Source of the DNA: a virus
IMG/VR virus record: IMGVR_UViG_3300049215_000077
Coordinates: 1 to 57,824 of that record
Length of the DNA: 57,824 nt
Strand: one strand, 5' to 3'
The notes under the pieces are model-generated. The model was not told the origin of the DNA. It ran no database searches and saw only the letters and a list, made by a program, of their open reading frames with translations. The translations under genes and the position numbers were made by a program. Of the stretch, positions 48,551 through 57,235 are shown piece by piece (position 1 is the first letter of the stretch; every line of letters starts with the position of its first letter).

Positions 48551-49509
48551 TGACGACGCCGCCTTCGCTGCCGTCGCTGGCCGGTCTCACATGGTCTCGG
48601 CATAAGAAGCCAGCATTTTCGACGCGGGTAGCGCCGCATGTGTCGGGGCGCGAGGTGCGTGTCGCGCTCATGGCTTATCCGCTCTACGAGTTCGATGCGG
48701 TCTATAGCGGGCTGGCATCGAATTCGACGGCATCGTTCGCCGGTCTCGGATCAAGCAGCCTGCAAACCCTCATGGGGTTTTTCTTGCAGCTGCAGGGGCA
48801 GTTTGGGACGTTCCTTTATGCTGATCCTGACGACAGCGCCGTCACCGGCCAGGCTTTCGCGACCGGCAATGGCAGCACGTCAGCGTTCACGATCGAACGG
48901 TCGCTTGGTGGCTTCCTCGAACCTGTCGGTTGGGTGACCGCGCTCAACAACGTTTATCTGAACAGCAACGCGATCCCTGCCGCGGGATTTTCGGCGCCAG
49001 CCGCACCGTCGCTGTCGCAGAGCTCAGGCGGATCGCTGGGCGCCACGACAATCTACACGAAGATCACTTACCTCACCGCCGCGGGCGAGACTTTGCCTTC
49101 TTCCGAGGCCTCGCTTGCCGTCTCTGCATCGCACCTATTGAACGTCGCATCGCCATCGGCGCCGTCGCCGGCGAGTGCTACTGGCTGGAACGTGTATGCG
49201 GCCAGCACATCCGGCGCGGAGAAGCTGCAAAACAATACGCCAATCGCGATCGGCACCGGCTGGGTCGAACCGACATCGGGATTGGTCACCGGCACCGCGT
49301 CGCCGCCATCGTCGAACACGACGGGATGGACGCTGACGACGCCGAACACGCTGACCTTCGGCGGCAACGTCGCGAATGGCGTCATCGTGTCGGCCGATTT
49401 CACTTACGCGTTCAACTGTCGGTTCCTCGACGATCAATTGGACTTCGAGGAGTTCATGTCGAACCTGTGGAAGCTTGACGATATGAAGTTCCGCAGCGTG
49501 AAGCCATGA
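48550..49509 (+). CDS. Second DUF2460 tail protein with inserted domain
   Basis: 319 residues. The N-terminal (VSGREVRVALMAYPLYEFDA, LQTLMGFFLQLQGQFGTFLY) and C-terminal (CRFLDDQLDFEEFMSNLW) parts match DUF2460, like the end of the previous protein. Between them is an insert of about 100 residues with a fibronectin/Ig-like look (TIYTKITYLTAAGETLPSSE, GWNVYAAS). It is the GTA g12-like distal tail protein. Two DUF2460 copies in tandem indicate duplication. Confidence 0.9.
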   Translation: MTTPPSLPSLAGLTWSRHKKPAFSTRVAPHVSGREVRVALMAYPLYEFDAVYSGLASNSTASFAGLGSSSLQTLMGFFLQLQGQFGTFLYADPDDSAVTGQAFATGNGSTSAFTIERSLGGFLEPVGWVTALNNVYLNSNAIPAAGFSAPAAPSLSQSSGGSLGATTIYTKITYLTAAGETLPSSEASLAVSASHLLNVASPSAPSPASATGWNVYAASTSGAEKLQNNTPIAIGTGWVEPTSGLVTGTASPPSSNTTGWTLTTPNTLTFGGNVANGVIVSADFTYAFNCRFLDDQLDFEEFMSNLWKLDDMKFRSVKP

Positions 49510-50381
49510 AGCCGACTTCGTCGGCGCTCATCACCTATCTCAATGCGGCGCGCGCGAGCCCGGACGTCCCGCTGTTCATGGCGGATGCGTTCACCTTCAC
49601 GATGCGAACCGGCTTGATCCTTTGCTACACCAACGTGGACGTGACGTTCACGTACAACGGGAACACGTATCTCGCGAATTCGATCTTGGTTGACGGCCTC
49701 AAGTACAAGGCCGCGGTCGGGCTCGAAGTCGATCAACAGCAGATCACGGTCGCTGCCCGTTCCACTGACACGATATCGGGCGGCGCACCGTTCCTGCAGG
49801 CGTTGCGTGACGGCTCCTTCGACGGCTGCGAGATCGAACGCTACCGGATATTCTTTTCCGACAGGATCGGTGGCACCGCGATCGGTGCCGTGACGCTGTT
49901 CAAGGGGCGCCTCGGCAACGTCGACCAGATCGGCCGAACGTCGGCGAAGCTCACGGTCAACTCTGACCTTGTGCTCCTCGACATCGACATGCCGCGCGAT
50001 GTCTATCAGCCGACGTGCCTCCACACGCTCTACGACTCCGGGTGCACGCTGGTCAAAAACGCGTTCGGCACCAACGGCACGTGCGCTGCCGGATCCACTG
50101 CCGGCGTCATCGAGTGGTCGGGTGCGAGCGCAAACTATCAGCAGGGGTCGATCACCTTCACGTCGGGGGTGAACGCGGGGGTCACCGCCAACGTGATGAG
50201 CGTGGTCGCCGGCGTCTCTATGGCGCTGGGCTATCCGCTGCAGAGCACACCGGCGACTGGCGACGGCTTCACGGTCTACTTCGGCTGCGATCACACGCCG
50301 GGAACCTGCAACTCGAAGTTTAACAACCTCGGCAATTTCCGGGGCTTTCCTTATGTGCCGCCGCCGCAGATGGCGATTTGA
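49506..50381 (+). CDS. DUF2163 tail-tip protein
   Basis: 291 residues. The DUF2163 pattern includes FTMRTGLILCYTNVDVTFTY, DGLKYKAAVGLEVDQQQIT, the LFKGRLGNVDQIGRTSA turn, CLHTLYDSGCTLVKN and a late Cys-rich CDHTPGTCNSKFNNLGNFRG. It is the GTA g13-like component between distal tail protein and hub. Overlaps the previous gene by 4 bases. Confidence 0.92.
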   Translation: MKPTSSALITYLNAARASPDVPLFMADAFTFTMRTGLILCYTNVDVTFTYNGNTYLANSILVDGLKYKAAVGLEVDQQQITVAARSTDTISGGAPFLQALRDGSFDGCEIERYRIFFSDRIGGTAIGAVTLFKGRLGNVDQIGRTSAKLTVNSDLVLLDIDMPRDVYQPTCLHTLYDSGCTLVKNAFGTNGTCAAGSTAGVIEWSGASANYQQGSITFTSGVNAGVTANVMSVVAGVSMALGYPLQSTPATGDGFTVYFGCDHTPGTCNSKFNNLGNFRGFPYVPPPQMAI

Positions 50382-50390
50382 GAAAAGCGC

Positions 50391-50738
50391 ATGACCGTAC
50401 ATCGCCTTATCGACACGCGCGGCCGTCCGGTATCGAGCAAGCCGCGGGCCGAGCCTATCAAGCGCGCCAATGATCATCAGCGCGAGATCGTCGACACCAA
50501 TGCACACAGCGTCACGCTGACCGCTTTGGTGCTGGCGCTCGCCAAGCAATTCGTGGTTGCCACGGACGATGCCACCGCGGCCGAGTTCATCGGCTACTTC
50601 AACGACCAGTCGCGCAAGATGGCTGCGCAACTCGGCCATCCCGCGATCGCCACGGCGGCTGAGGAAAAGACCAGTCAACTCGCGGGCATGTTGCTCGCCA
50701 AACGGGCCGAAGCAAAGCGCGATGGTATCGGAGGCTGA
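50391..50738 (+). CDS. Hypothetical protein in the tail-tip cluster (115 aa)
   Basis: A polar N-terminus (RLIDTRGRPVSSKPRAEPIK) followed by helices (LTALVLALAKQFVVATDDAT, EKTSQLAGMLLAKRAEAKRD). It overlaps the peptidase gene by 17 bases. No homologue recognised; not part of the standard GTA set. Confidence 0.75.
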   Translation: MTVHRLIDTRGRPVSSKPRAEPIKRANDHQREIVDTNAHSVTLTALVLALAKQFVVATDDATAAEFIGYFNDQSRKMAAQLGHPAIATAAEEKTSQLAGMLLAKRAEAKRDGIGG

Positions 50739-51177
50739 ACAACGCGCGGCCATCGTCGCGGAGGCGCGTACCTGGCTCGGCACGCCGTACCACAACTGTG
50801 CCGATGTAAAGGGCGCCGGCGTGGACTGCGGCATGTTGCTAGTCAGGGTCTTTTGCGACACCGGCCTATGCCCGCCGTTCGATCCGCGGCCCTATGCGAT
50901 CGACTGGCACATACACCGGGACGATGAACGCTATCTCGGCTTCGTCTTTGATCGCGCGTCTGAGGTAACGGCCGCGCAGCCCGGCGACGTCATGGTCTTC
51001 AAGTACGGCCGCACTTATGCACATGGCGGCATCGTCTCGGTGCCGAACCCGCTCACGATCGTCCACGCCTATCATCCGGCGCGCCGCGTGCTCGAGGAGG
51101 TTGTCGCAACGAACGGTGCGCTGATGGAGCCTAAGCGCGCGCCGCGGTTCTTCTCGTATTGGGCTGTGAAAAAATGA
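50722..51177 (+). CDS. NlpC/P60-type tail peptidase
   Basis: 151 residues from ATG 50722. ARTWLGTPYHNCADVKGAGV followed by DCGMLLVR carries the catalytic Cys, and YAHGGIVS the His, as in GTA g14-like cell-wall peptidases. It is thought to open peptidoglycan locally during DNA entry or to help tail assembly. The stop overlaps the hub ATG. Confidence 0.9.
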   Translation: MVSEAEQRAAIVAEARTWLGTPYHNCADVKGAGVDCGMLLVRVFCDTGLCPPFDPRPYAIDWHIHRDDERYLGFVFDRASEVTAAQPGDVMVFKYGRTYAHGGIVSVPNPLTIVHAYHPARRVLEEVVATNGALMEPKRAPRFFSYWAVKK

Positions 51178-53387
51178 GCGGCCTACGCAGTCTCTTTGGC
51201 GGAGGCGGTAATTCGTCGGCTGTTGCGCCCGACTATACCGGTCTTCAAATTCAGACGGCGGTAAGCGCGCTGCCGATTCCGATCGTGTGGGGCATGTCGA
51301 AGATCGCCCCGAATGTGATCTGGTACAACAACTTCCAGACCATCGCGCAGTACGGCGGCGGCGGGAAATACGGCAGTAGCGGCGGCAAAGGCGGCGGCGG
51401 TGGTGGTGGCGGCGGCATAACCGGCTACACGTACACCGCAGCCGTGATCCTCGCGCTTTGCGAGGGGCCGATCATCGGCATCAATTACGTCTGGAAAAAT
51501 CAGTCCACTTACACGCTCGCCGAGCTCGGGCTGTCGCTGTTCACGGGCACCACGCCGCAGACGACATGGAGCTACATCGCATCGGCGTATCCATCGCAGG
51601 CGCTCGCTTATCAGGGCACGGCCTATGTGTGCGCGCCCGACTACAGCCTTGGCGATAGCGCGACACTCGACAACCACAACTTTGAGATTCAGGGCCTCCA
51701 GTACGGCACTGGCTACGGACAGATCGCGTATTCTTCGGATCAGGCGCTTGTGTCTGGCCCGGCGCCGGCGACAGGGTTCTACGACGCCGATCCGTCGCTG
51801 TGCACAAACGACTTCCTGACCAATGCGCAGTTCGGCGTCGGCTTTCCGGGCGGCTCGATCGACGCCACGTCGCTGTTCACGCAAGGTGGCGGCAACGACG
51901 CTTCCTATCAGACTTATTGTCGGGCCGTGGGGCTATCGCTCTCGCCGGCGCTTATCGACCAGGAGCAAGCGTCAAGCATCTTGGCGCGATGGCTGCAATT
52001 GACGAACACTGCCGCGGTGTGGTCGGGTGGCCTGTTGCGGTTCATTCCGTATGGCGATGCGGCGGTGACCGGGAACGGCATCACGTTCAATCCGAACGTC
52101 ACGCCGATCTACAATCTTGGCGATGACGACTACAAGGCGGAGGCCAACGAAGATCCGCTGCAGGTGTCGCGCAGCGATCCCTACGAGGCCTATAACGTCT
52201 GGCGGCTCGAAGTTGCGGAGCGCGATAACGCGTACAATTTGACGCCGATAGAAGCACGCGATCAAAACGCGATCGAGCTCTACGGAATGAGGATCGCGCC
52301 GACCGTCACGGCGCACGAAATCTGCGATGAGAATGTCGCGGCAGTCGCCGGGCAATTGATCCTGCAGCGCGCGGTCTACATCCGCAACACGTACAAGTTT
52401 CGGCTGTCGTGGGAGTATTGCCTTCTCGACCCGATGGACCTGGTCACGGTCAGCGACACGATCCTCGGCTTGGCGAACGCGCCGATCCGCCTTACCGAAA
52501 TCGAGGAGGATGAGAGCGGCTTCTTGAGCGTGACGGCCGAGGAATTTCCTTTGGGTGCGGCGACCGCCACGCTTTATCCGACACAAACGGTCACGAACAA
52601 TCCGTTGAACCGGAGCGTGGTGCCCGATCCGGTCAACACGCCGATCATCTTCGAGCCGCCGTCCGCGCTCGTGGGCGGTTCGCCGCAAGTGTGGATTGCC
52701 GCATCGGGCGGCAGCGGCGGCGTCGCCGATCCGAATTGGGGAGGAGCCAACGTCTGGCTGTCGGTTGACGGCAGCACCTATACCCAAGTGGGGTCGATGG
52801 TCGGCGCCACACGCCAAGGCTTAACCACCGCAAGTTTCCCGTCGTTCAGCGGCACGAACCCGGACACGACTGACACGCTCGCTGTGAACCTCACGGAGAG
52901 TGGCGGCACGCTGACAAGCGGCACCGCTCTCGATGCGCAACTCGCCAACACGCTCTGCATCGTGGATAGCGAGCTCATATCGTTCGAGACCGCTACGCTC
53001 ACGACGGCGAACCATTATTCTCTGACAACAATCTACCGCGGGCTGTACGGCACAACCGCCGCCAGCCATTCGAGCGGCGCACCGTTCGCGCGTCTCGACT
53101 CGACCGTGTTCAAGTACGACCTACCGGCGCAGTTCGTCGGCGTCGAGCTATTTATCAAATTGCAGAGCTTCAACGTCTTCGGCGCCGGACTCCAGGAGCT
53201 CAGTGCGTGTACGGCGTACACCTATATTCCGAGCGGTGCCGCGAGCGATCACCCGGTCGCCGAGGCGCTGCTGGTCGCAACATCAATGGACTTCGGTCTG
53301 GTGACGGGCACCGTCGCCACCGAAGACGACTACGGGAACGGCTTCACTCTCGCTGTCGAAATCGACGTTGATCTTGGCGCGGCGTAG
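51174..53387 (+). CDS. Tail-tip hub / host-specificity protein (J-like)
   Basis: 737 residues from ATG 51174. The N-terminus (ALPIPIVWGMSKIAPNVIWY), a Gly-run loop at about 64-82, the beta-rich middle (LQVSRSDPYEAYNVWRLEVA) and YIRNTYKFRLSWEYCLLDPM fit the Phage-tail_3 region of GTA/lambda hubs. It lacks the TIM barrel found on GTA g15, which is here on the gene at 45889. The last 45 residues (DHPVAEALLVATSMDFGLVT...) repeat the module encoded out of frame at 48402. No separate tail fibre is evident, so its C-terminus may bind the host. Confidence 0.9.
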   Translation: MSGLRSLFGGGGNSSAVAPDYTGLQIQTAVSALPIPIVWGMSKIAPNVIWYNNFQTIAQYGGGGKYGSSGGKGGGGGGGGGITGYTYTAAVILALCEGPIIGINYVWKNQSTYTLAELGLSLFTGTTPQTTWSYIASAYPSQALAYQGTAYVCAPDYSLGDSATLDNHNFEIQGLQYGTGYGQIAYSSDQALVSGPAPATGFYDADPSLCTNDFLTNAQFGVGFPGGSIDATSLFTQGGGNDASYQTYCRAVGLSLSPALIDQEQASSILARWLQLTNTAAVWSGGLLRFIPYGDAAVTGNGITFNPNVTPIYNLGDDDYKAEANEDPLQVSRSDPYEAYNVWRLEVAERDNAYNLTPIEARDQNAIELYGMRIAPTVTAHEICDENVAAVAGQLILQRAVYIRNTYKFRLSWEYCLLDPMDLVTVSDTILGLANAPIRLTEIEEDESGFLSVTAEEFPLGAATATLYPTQTVTNNPLNRSVVPDPVNTPIIFEPPSALVGGSPQVWIAASGGSGGVADPNWGGANVWLSVDGSTYTQVGSMVGATRQGLTTASFPSFSGTNPDTTDTLAVNLTESGGTLTSGTALDAQLANTLCIVDSELISFETATLTTANHYSLTTIYRGLYGTTAASHSSGAPFARLDSTVFKYDLPAQFVGVELFIKLQSFNVFGAGLQELSACTAYTYIPSGAASDHPVAEALLVATSMDFGLVTGTVATEDDYGNGFTLAVEIDVDLGAA

Positions 53388-53456
53388 CCGCGACTCCTGA
53401 CTTCCGCCCGTGAAGGGCTGAGGGCGTACATCGCCAACAACCAAGAGGTGAACGTG

Positions 53457-54098
53457 ATGCGAGCTGTTCTCGCCACGCTGATTTTTTGTCTTGTCGCCAC
53501 GCTGTCTTTGCCGGCAGCTGCACGCACGCAACGCCATCCGGTCCATCCGATGGTGCAAGGGCTCGGCATCGGGCTCGCCTACATGCTCTCGCATAAGGAT
53601 CATCGCTCGTACTACGCGGGGCCGGCCGCAATGCCGGTCTATGGCTATCAGGAGGCGCAACCGCGCCGATCGGCTTCACGCCCACCGCGAGTTCGCGAGT
53701 TCGCGAGCGTGCAGGAGCCGGTCCGCCAAGTCGCAAGGTTTGTCGGCCGCGTCGTCGGCGATATTGGCCAGATCGTCAGCCATCCGGCAGGCTGTCCACA
53801 CACTGAATTCTGCGGTTGCGGTGCCTCACTCCGGATCTTCGGCAAGCCCGTGCGCGAACTGTTCCTCGCCGCGAACTGGCTCAAGTTTCCGCGTGCTTCG
53901 CCGGCGCCGGGCATGGCGGCCGTCTACGGTCATCATCACGTTGCGGTCATCGAGAGCGTGAACCTCGACGGCACTGCTATCCTCTACGACGCCAACAGCG
54001 GACACCACCTGACGCGTATCCATCGCGCGTCGCTCGCCGGCGCCATAGTCGTGAACCCGCGCGGCGGCACGATCAATGTTCGTGCGGCATCGCCGTAG
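53457..54098 (+). CDS. Secreted CHAP-like endolysin or cell-wall protein
   Basis: 213 residues from ATG 53457. It begins with a Sec-type signal (LATLIFCLVATLSLPAAARTQ). The C-terminal half has CPHTEFCGCGASLRIFG, LAANWLKFPRASPAPGMAAV and HHHVAVIESV, a Cys and His arrangement like CHAP amidase/peptidases. A related host-type protein with the same core is known from rhizobia as a hypothetical. A signal-carrying endolysin is possible. Confidence 0.72.
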   Translation: MRAVLATLIFCLVATLSLPAAARTQRHPVHPMVQGLGIGLAYMLSHKDHRSYYAGPAAMPVYGYQEAQPRRSASRPPRVREFASVQEPVRQVARFVGRVVGDIGQIVSHPAGCPHTEFCGCGASLRIFGKPVRELFLAANWLKFPRASPAPGMAAVYGHHHVAVIESVNLDGTAILYDANSGHHLTRIHRASLAGAIVVNPRGGTINVRAASP

Positions 54099-54312
54099 CC
54101 CGCGCATCTTCAATCCAGAGGTCCCGCCTGATGCGGTATGGGGTGACGTGGGTTTTGTCATCCCGCCGATCGTCGAGCTCGATCGAGACGTGATGGCGTG
54201 GTGGCGACGTCGCCTTGTGCGCTTCGCAATCGGCGCTGGCGTCGCGATCGGCGGAATGGTCGCCGCAGCGGTGATCGCGCTTTTTCATTTTTTCCTTGGA
54301 GCCGGTACATGA
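54076..54312 (+). CDS. Membrane protein, possible holin partner (78 aa)
   Basis: Overlaps the preceding gene by 23 bases and the next ATG by 4 (ATGA), which supports it. One strong transmembrane segment (FAIGAGVAIGGMVAAAVIAL) near the C-terminus with a basic WWRRRLVR before it. Could be a holin or an accessory membrane protein of the lysis set. Confidence 0.65.
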   Translation: MFVRHRRSPRIFNPEVPPDAVWGDVGFVIPPIVELDRDVMAWWRRRLVRFAIGAGVAIGGMVAAAVIALFHFFLGAGT

Positions 54313-55073
54313 GCATCACGATCATCGACACTGACGTTCCACTGACGGCCGCGAAGCTTGCGCAGCTAAAGGCGCAAGGCATCGTCTCGATCGGCCGATA
54401 TCTCAACCGCCGCAACCCGTCCGGCGATAAGGTCATCAAGCCGGCTGAGGCGCGCTTGTTCCAGGCGTGCGGGATGCGGCTCTTCTTGATCTACGAATTC
54501 GACGGCAAGCCGAGCGGTCCAGCGGTCGGCGCCGCGGACGGTGCTTGGTCCGCTGCCTATGCGCCAACAGTCGGCGCGCCAACGGATGGCAGCGCGTTCA
54601 TCGCCTACACGGTGGACTACGACGCGCCGGAAGCGGACATGCCGGGAATCAAGGCGGCATTCACCGAGTTCAGCGCGGCGATCAAGCCGAAGTTCACGAC
54701 GTGGGCTTACGCGTCTGGCGCGGTCAATGCGTCGCTGTTGGCGGCGAAGCTCATCACCGGCCGATGGCTGACCTGCTCAAGCGGCTTCCGCGGCAGCAAG
54801 CAGGCGCTCGCTGCAGGCGACTATGAAATGCGGCAGGCGATCCCGCAGGAGATTGCAGGCCTCGACACCGATCCGGACTCCACGCACGTCGCGAACATGA
54901 TGATCGGCTTCGTGCCGTTTGCGAGCGCCACGTCGGTTGACGCGCCCAAGCCCGCGCCGAGCTCGAGCACGGCGGCCGCATCGGCGCCGAAGGCGGCAGC
55001 GCCGGCCGCGGCGATCATAGCGCCCGCCACAGGATGGTTCGCGCGCTTCAGGCAACGGCTCGGCCTCGCCTGA
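54309..55073 (+). CDS. DUF1906-type glycoside hydrolase-like endolysin
   Basis: 254 residues. ITIIDTDVPLTAAKLAQLKA, a GIVSIGRYLN start, FLIYEFDG, FIAYTVDYDA and TWAYASGAVN follow the TIM-barrel DUF1906/Rv2525c family of peptidoglycan-active enzymes. The C-terminal 50 residues are Ala/Pro/Ser-rich. Probably the main endolysin. No signal peptide, so it would need a holin. Confidence 0.87.
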   Translation: MSITIIDTDVPLTAAKLAQLKAQGIVSIGRYLNRRNPSGDKVIKPAEARLFQACGMRLFLIYEFDGKPSGPAVGAADGAWSAAYAPTVGAPTDGSAFIAYTVDYDAPEADMPGIKAAFTEFSAAIKPKFTTWAYASGAVNASLLAAKLITGRWLTCSSGFRGSKQALAAGDYEMRQAIPQEIAGLDTDPDSTHVANMMIGFVPFASATSVDAPKPAPSSSTAAASAPKAAAPAAAIIAPATGWFARFRQRLGLA

Positions 55074-55280
55074 ATGAGCGACACCTGGATCTGGCGCCGC
55101 TGGTTCGCTTGGTGGCCGGTGACGGTTGACGCTTATCAGGTCAGTGAAATTCGCGACCAAAAATTCAGCTATCGGGTGTGGCTGCGCACCGTCGAGTGGT
55201 GCTTTGCCGATCGTGTTCTCGATGACGAAGACCCTTCGCACACGACGCGCGTGACGCTGTACCGACTTCCGCAAGGTTGA
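55074..55280 (+). CDS. Trp-rich small protein (68 aa)
   Basis: ATG 55074 directly follows the endolysin stop. The product (TWIWRRWFAWWPVTVDAYQV) has an unusual Trp-rich amphipathic start and no full membrane helix. It precedes a terminator. Function unknown. Confidence 0.72.
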   Translation: MSDTWIWRRWFAWWPVTVDAYQVSEIRDQKFSYRVWLRTVEWCFADRVLDDEDPSHTTRVTLYRLPQG

Positions 55281-55286
55281 ACCCGC

Positions 55287-55310
55287 GCCCGGCCGGCCGC
55301 CGGGCTTTTT
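55287..55310 (+). terminator. Rho-independent terminator after the endolysin group
   Basis: GCCCGGC and GCCGGGC pair around the 5-base loop CGGCC, followed directly by TTTTT (55306-55310). Confidence 0.9.
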
Positions 55311-55327
55311 CGTTCGTAGGTGTCTCA

Positions 55328-55570
55328 ATGCTCAATGCAAATCTCATCCATACCGTGACGAACGTGGTCAACATCGTGCTCGCGATGCTGACGGCAGGGC
55401 TTCTCGCTTCGGGCTGCATTGTCAGCGCGAGCGGCGTCTTCGATTGCACGCACTCCTGGATCAACCCGGTCTACACGGCCGGCGCGATCGGCGTGGTGAG
55501 CGCGTTCAAGGTGGTTGTCAGCCTGTTCACTGGCGGCTTCGCCGGGCTGATCGCGCCGCCATCGAAGTAA
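55328..55570 (+). CDS. Two-helix holin candidate
   Basis: 80 residues from ATG 55328. Two hydrophobic segments (VVNIVLAMLTAGLLASGC and GAIGVVSAFKVVVSLFTGG) separated by a short loop with a Cys pair. This is the size and topology of many class II holins. Position after the endolysin fits. Confidence 0.78.
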   Translation: MLNANLIHTVTNVVNIVLAMLTAGLLASGCIVSASGVFDCTHSWINPVYTAGAIGVVSAFKVVVSLFTGGFAGLIAPPSK

Positions 55571-55648
55571 CTACCCATCGTGCATCGTGCGGCCATCGCC
55601 GCGGCGCGTGCAAAGTGAACCGTAACCCTCAAGGAAAGGACTTCGGCA

Positions 55649-56041
55649 ATGCGTAAGATTATTCTTGCCGCCGCGATGACATGCGTCGTCATTCTCGGTG
55701 GCTGCGCCCAGCTGCAGAATGACTGGAACATTGTGACCGGCGCCACGATCTCGCCGACATCGATCTATGTGGCGGCCAACGCTTTCGACGCCCTCGAACA
55801 GACGGCGACGAACTATCTCAAGCTTCCGGCTTGCGGCACCAATGCGCCGACGCTCTGCCGCAACCAGGCGGCGGTCAGCGCGATCGTGCCGCTGATCCGT
55901 TCCGGCCGGATTGCCCGCAATCAGCTTGAGGCAGCGGTCAGTAACGGCGGCTCGACGCCGATCCCGGCCACGGCCTATTCGGTGCTGCAGAACGCGATCT
56001 CCTCGCTCAAGCAGATCTTCGCCGAATACGGCCTCAGCTAG
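55649..56041 (+). CDS. Phage lipoprotein
   Basis: 130 residues. A signal peptide with lipobox ends LGGC (KIILAAAMTCVVILGGCAQL), so it should be lipid-anchored in the envelope. A helical mature part follows (TNYLKLP, NQLEAAVSNG, ILSSLKQIF-like), with three further Cys. It might be the outer-membrane part of a spanin pair, though it is longer than Rz1. Confidence 0.82.
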   Translation: MRKIILAAAMTCVVILGGCAQLQNDWNIVTGATISPTSIYVAANAFDALEQTATNYLKLPACGTNAPTLCRNQAAVSAIVPLIRSGRIARNQLEAAVSNGGSTPIPATAYSVLQNAISSLKQIFAEYGLS

Positions 56042-56091
56042 AACGCCGTCGCAGCCGCTTTCGTCTCAACCCTCACATTGGAGTATGGCCC

Positions 56092-56400
56092 ATGAGCGCC
56101 ATTACGATTCTTCTTACCGCGCTGGCGCAGATCGCGTCGGTGACAGGCGAAGCCAGCACGATCGCCAGCATCGTCTCGACTCTTGAGCAAATCATCGCTG
56201 CCGGTATCGAGGAAGTCGAAACCGTCGCGCCGATGATTAAAAACATCATCGCGGCGTTGCAGTCGAACACGGCGGTCACCGCCGACCAGATGACACAACT
56301 GTCGACGCTCGACGCATCGACCGACGCGGCGTTTGAAGCCGCTGCGGCCGCGGCCGGCGCTGCGCCCGATCCTGATGCCTCGACGTCCAGCTCGAGCTAA
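56092..56400 (+). CDS. Helical lysis-region protein (102 aa)
   Basis: A long apolar-to-amphipathic helical stretch (ILLTALAQIASVTGEASTIA, TLEQIIAAGIEEVETVAPMI) and an Ala/Asp/Ser-rich tail. No clear membrane topology or enzyme motif; a minor membrane or virion protein is possible. Confidence 0.72.
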   Translation: MSAITILLTALAQIASVTGEASTIASIVSTLEQIIAAGIEEVETVAPMIKNIIAALQSNTAVTADQMTQLSTLDASTDAAFEAAAAAAGAAPDPDASTSSSS

Positions 56401-56477
56401 TCGAGCTGTGGACGAGCAACCAGCGCCGACGCGTAAGTGCGCGTCGGCGCGCGCATCGATGGTGGGAGGTCGATGAA

Positions 56478-56939
56478 ATGAACGATAGGCCGAAGTCGCT
56501 CAATGTCGCCGCGTTGGGCGTCCAGGTTGAATCACTTGAGACTGATGTTCGCGACCTCAAGGATAGCGTCGTTGGCCTCGACGCCAAGATCGATAAGGCC
56601 GTATCGAGCCTGGCGCATGAAGTGCGCACGTTGGTCGCGGGCCTGTCGGCTCAACTGAACGATCGCCAGCGAACGCCGTGGGTGGCGATCTTCGCTGGCG
56701 CAAGTCTCGCCGTCAGTGTGCTCATGCTGTTCGGCTCGCAAGCGCTCTCTCCTATCCAGTCGGACATAAAACAGCTTAAGAGCGACATCGTTCCACGTGT
56801 GGAACTCGAACATCGCTTTGGGGCCGTGGAAACCACGGTCGAACGTATCCGTCAGGAGCGTTACGACGAACAGCGCGATCGGATCGTCTACCTTCGCGAC
56901 CAATTGCAGCGTGAGCGCCTACGGAACAAACCACAATAG
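56478..56939 (+). CDS. Coiled-coil membrane protein, spanin-like
   Basis: 153 residues: N-terminal coiled coil (QVESLETDVRDLKDSVVGLD), a transmembrane helix (VAIFAGASLAVSVLMLF, about 73-90), then a second coiled coil (TTVERIRQERYDEQRDRIVY). The layout fits an inner-membrane spanin-type or holin-linked protein. Last rightward gene, followed by a strong terminator. Confidence 0.75.
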   Translation: MNDRPKSLNVAALGVQVESLETDVRDLKDSVVGLDAKIDKAVSSLAHEVRTLVAGLSAQLNDRQRTPWVAIFAGASLAVSVLMLFGSQALSPIQSDIKQLKSDIVPRVELEHRFGAVETTVERIRQERYDEQRDRIVYLRDQLQRERLRNKPQ

Positions 56940-57235
56940 AATTCGCCGCATCGTCTCAGGCATATCGTCGCGCGCGCCGCTGGCCCTTCGGGGCTGGCGG
57001 CGCTTTTTTGCGTTTTGGGGCCGCGCAACAGCTGCGGCAGCTTGGCGATGTTGGCGGCGATCCTGCGGGCTTCGTCTTTGGTCAGCCGGTGCATCACGTC
57101 GCGCCGCCCCTTCTCTTCCTCGAAATAGACATAGGCGAGCGCCTGGCCTGCGGCGTCCGTGATGCAAAAGCTTTCGGTGTGCTCCTCGATCGTCCACGGC
57201 GGCGGGAAGCGCCGCGGCGCCGGCGCGCGGATCAC
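56888..57235 (-). CDS. Host-type conserved protein, attR-proximal cargo
   Basis: 115 residues; GTG 57235 overlaps the preceding stop. RRFPPPWTIEEHTESFCITD, AGQALAYVYFEEEKGRRDVM and TKDEARRIAANIAKLPQLL match a family common on rhizobial chromosomes. The C-terminal 40 residues are Arg/Cys-rich and read through the terminator, as if the normal stop were lost. Runs opposite to the late genes, a typical moron position. Confidence 0.7.
   Translation of the reverse strand: MIRAPAPRRFPPPWTIEEHTESFCITDAAGQALAYVYFEEEKGRRDVMHRLTKDEARRIAANIAKLPQLLRGPKTQKSAASPEGPAARATICLRRCGEFYCGLFRRRSRCNWSRR
56974..57009 (+). terminator. Strong terminator at the end of the late operon
   Basis: GCGCCGCTGGCCC and GGGCTGGCGGCGC pair over 13 positions (two G:T) around a TTCG tetraloop, followed by TTTTTT (57004-57009). 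It separates the late transcript from the convergent attR-proximal genes. Confidence 0.92.

Noticed and set aside
49434-50861. 475-codon open frame on the minus strand
   Set aside because: Antisense to DUF2163 and neighbouring tail genes, composition typical of a shadow.
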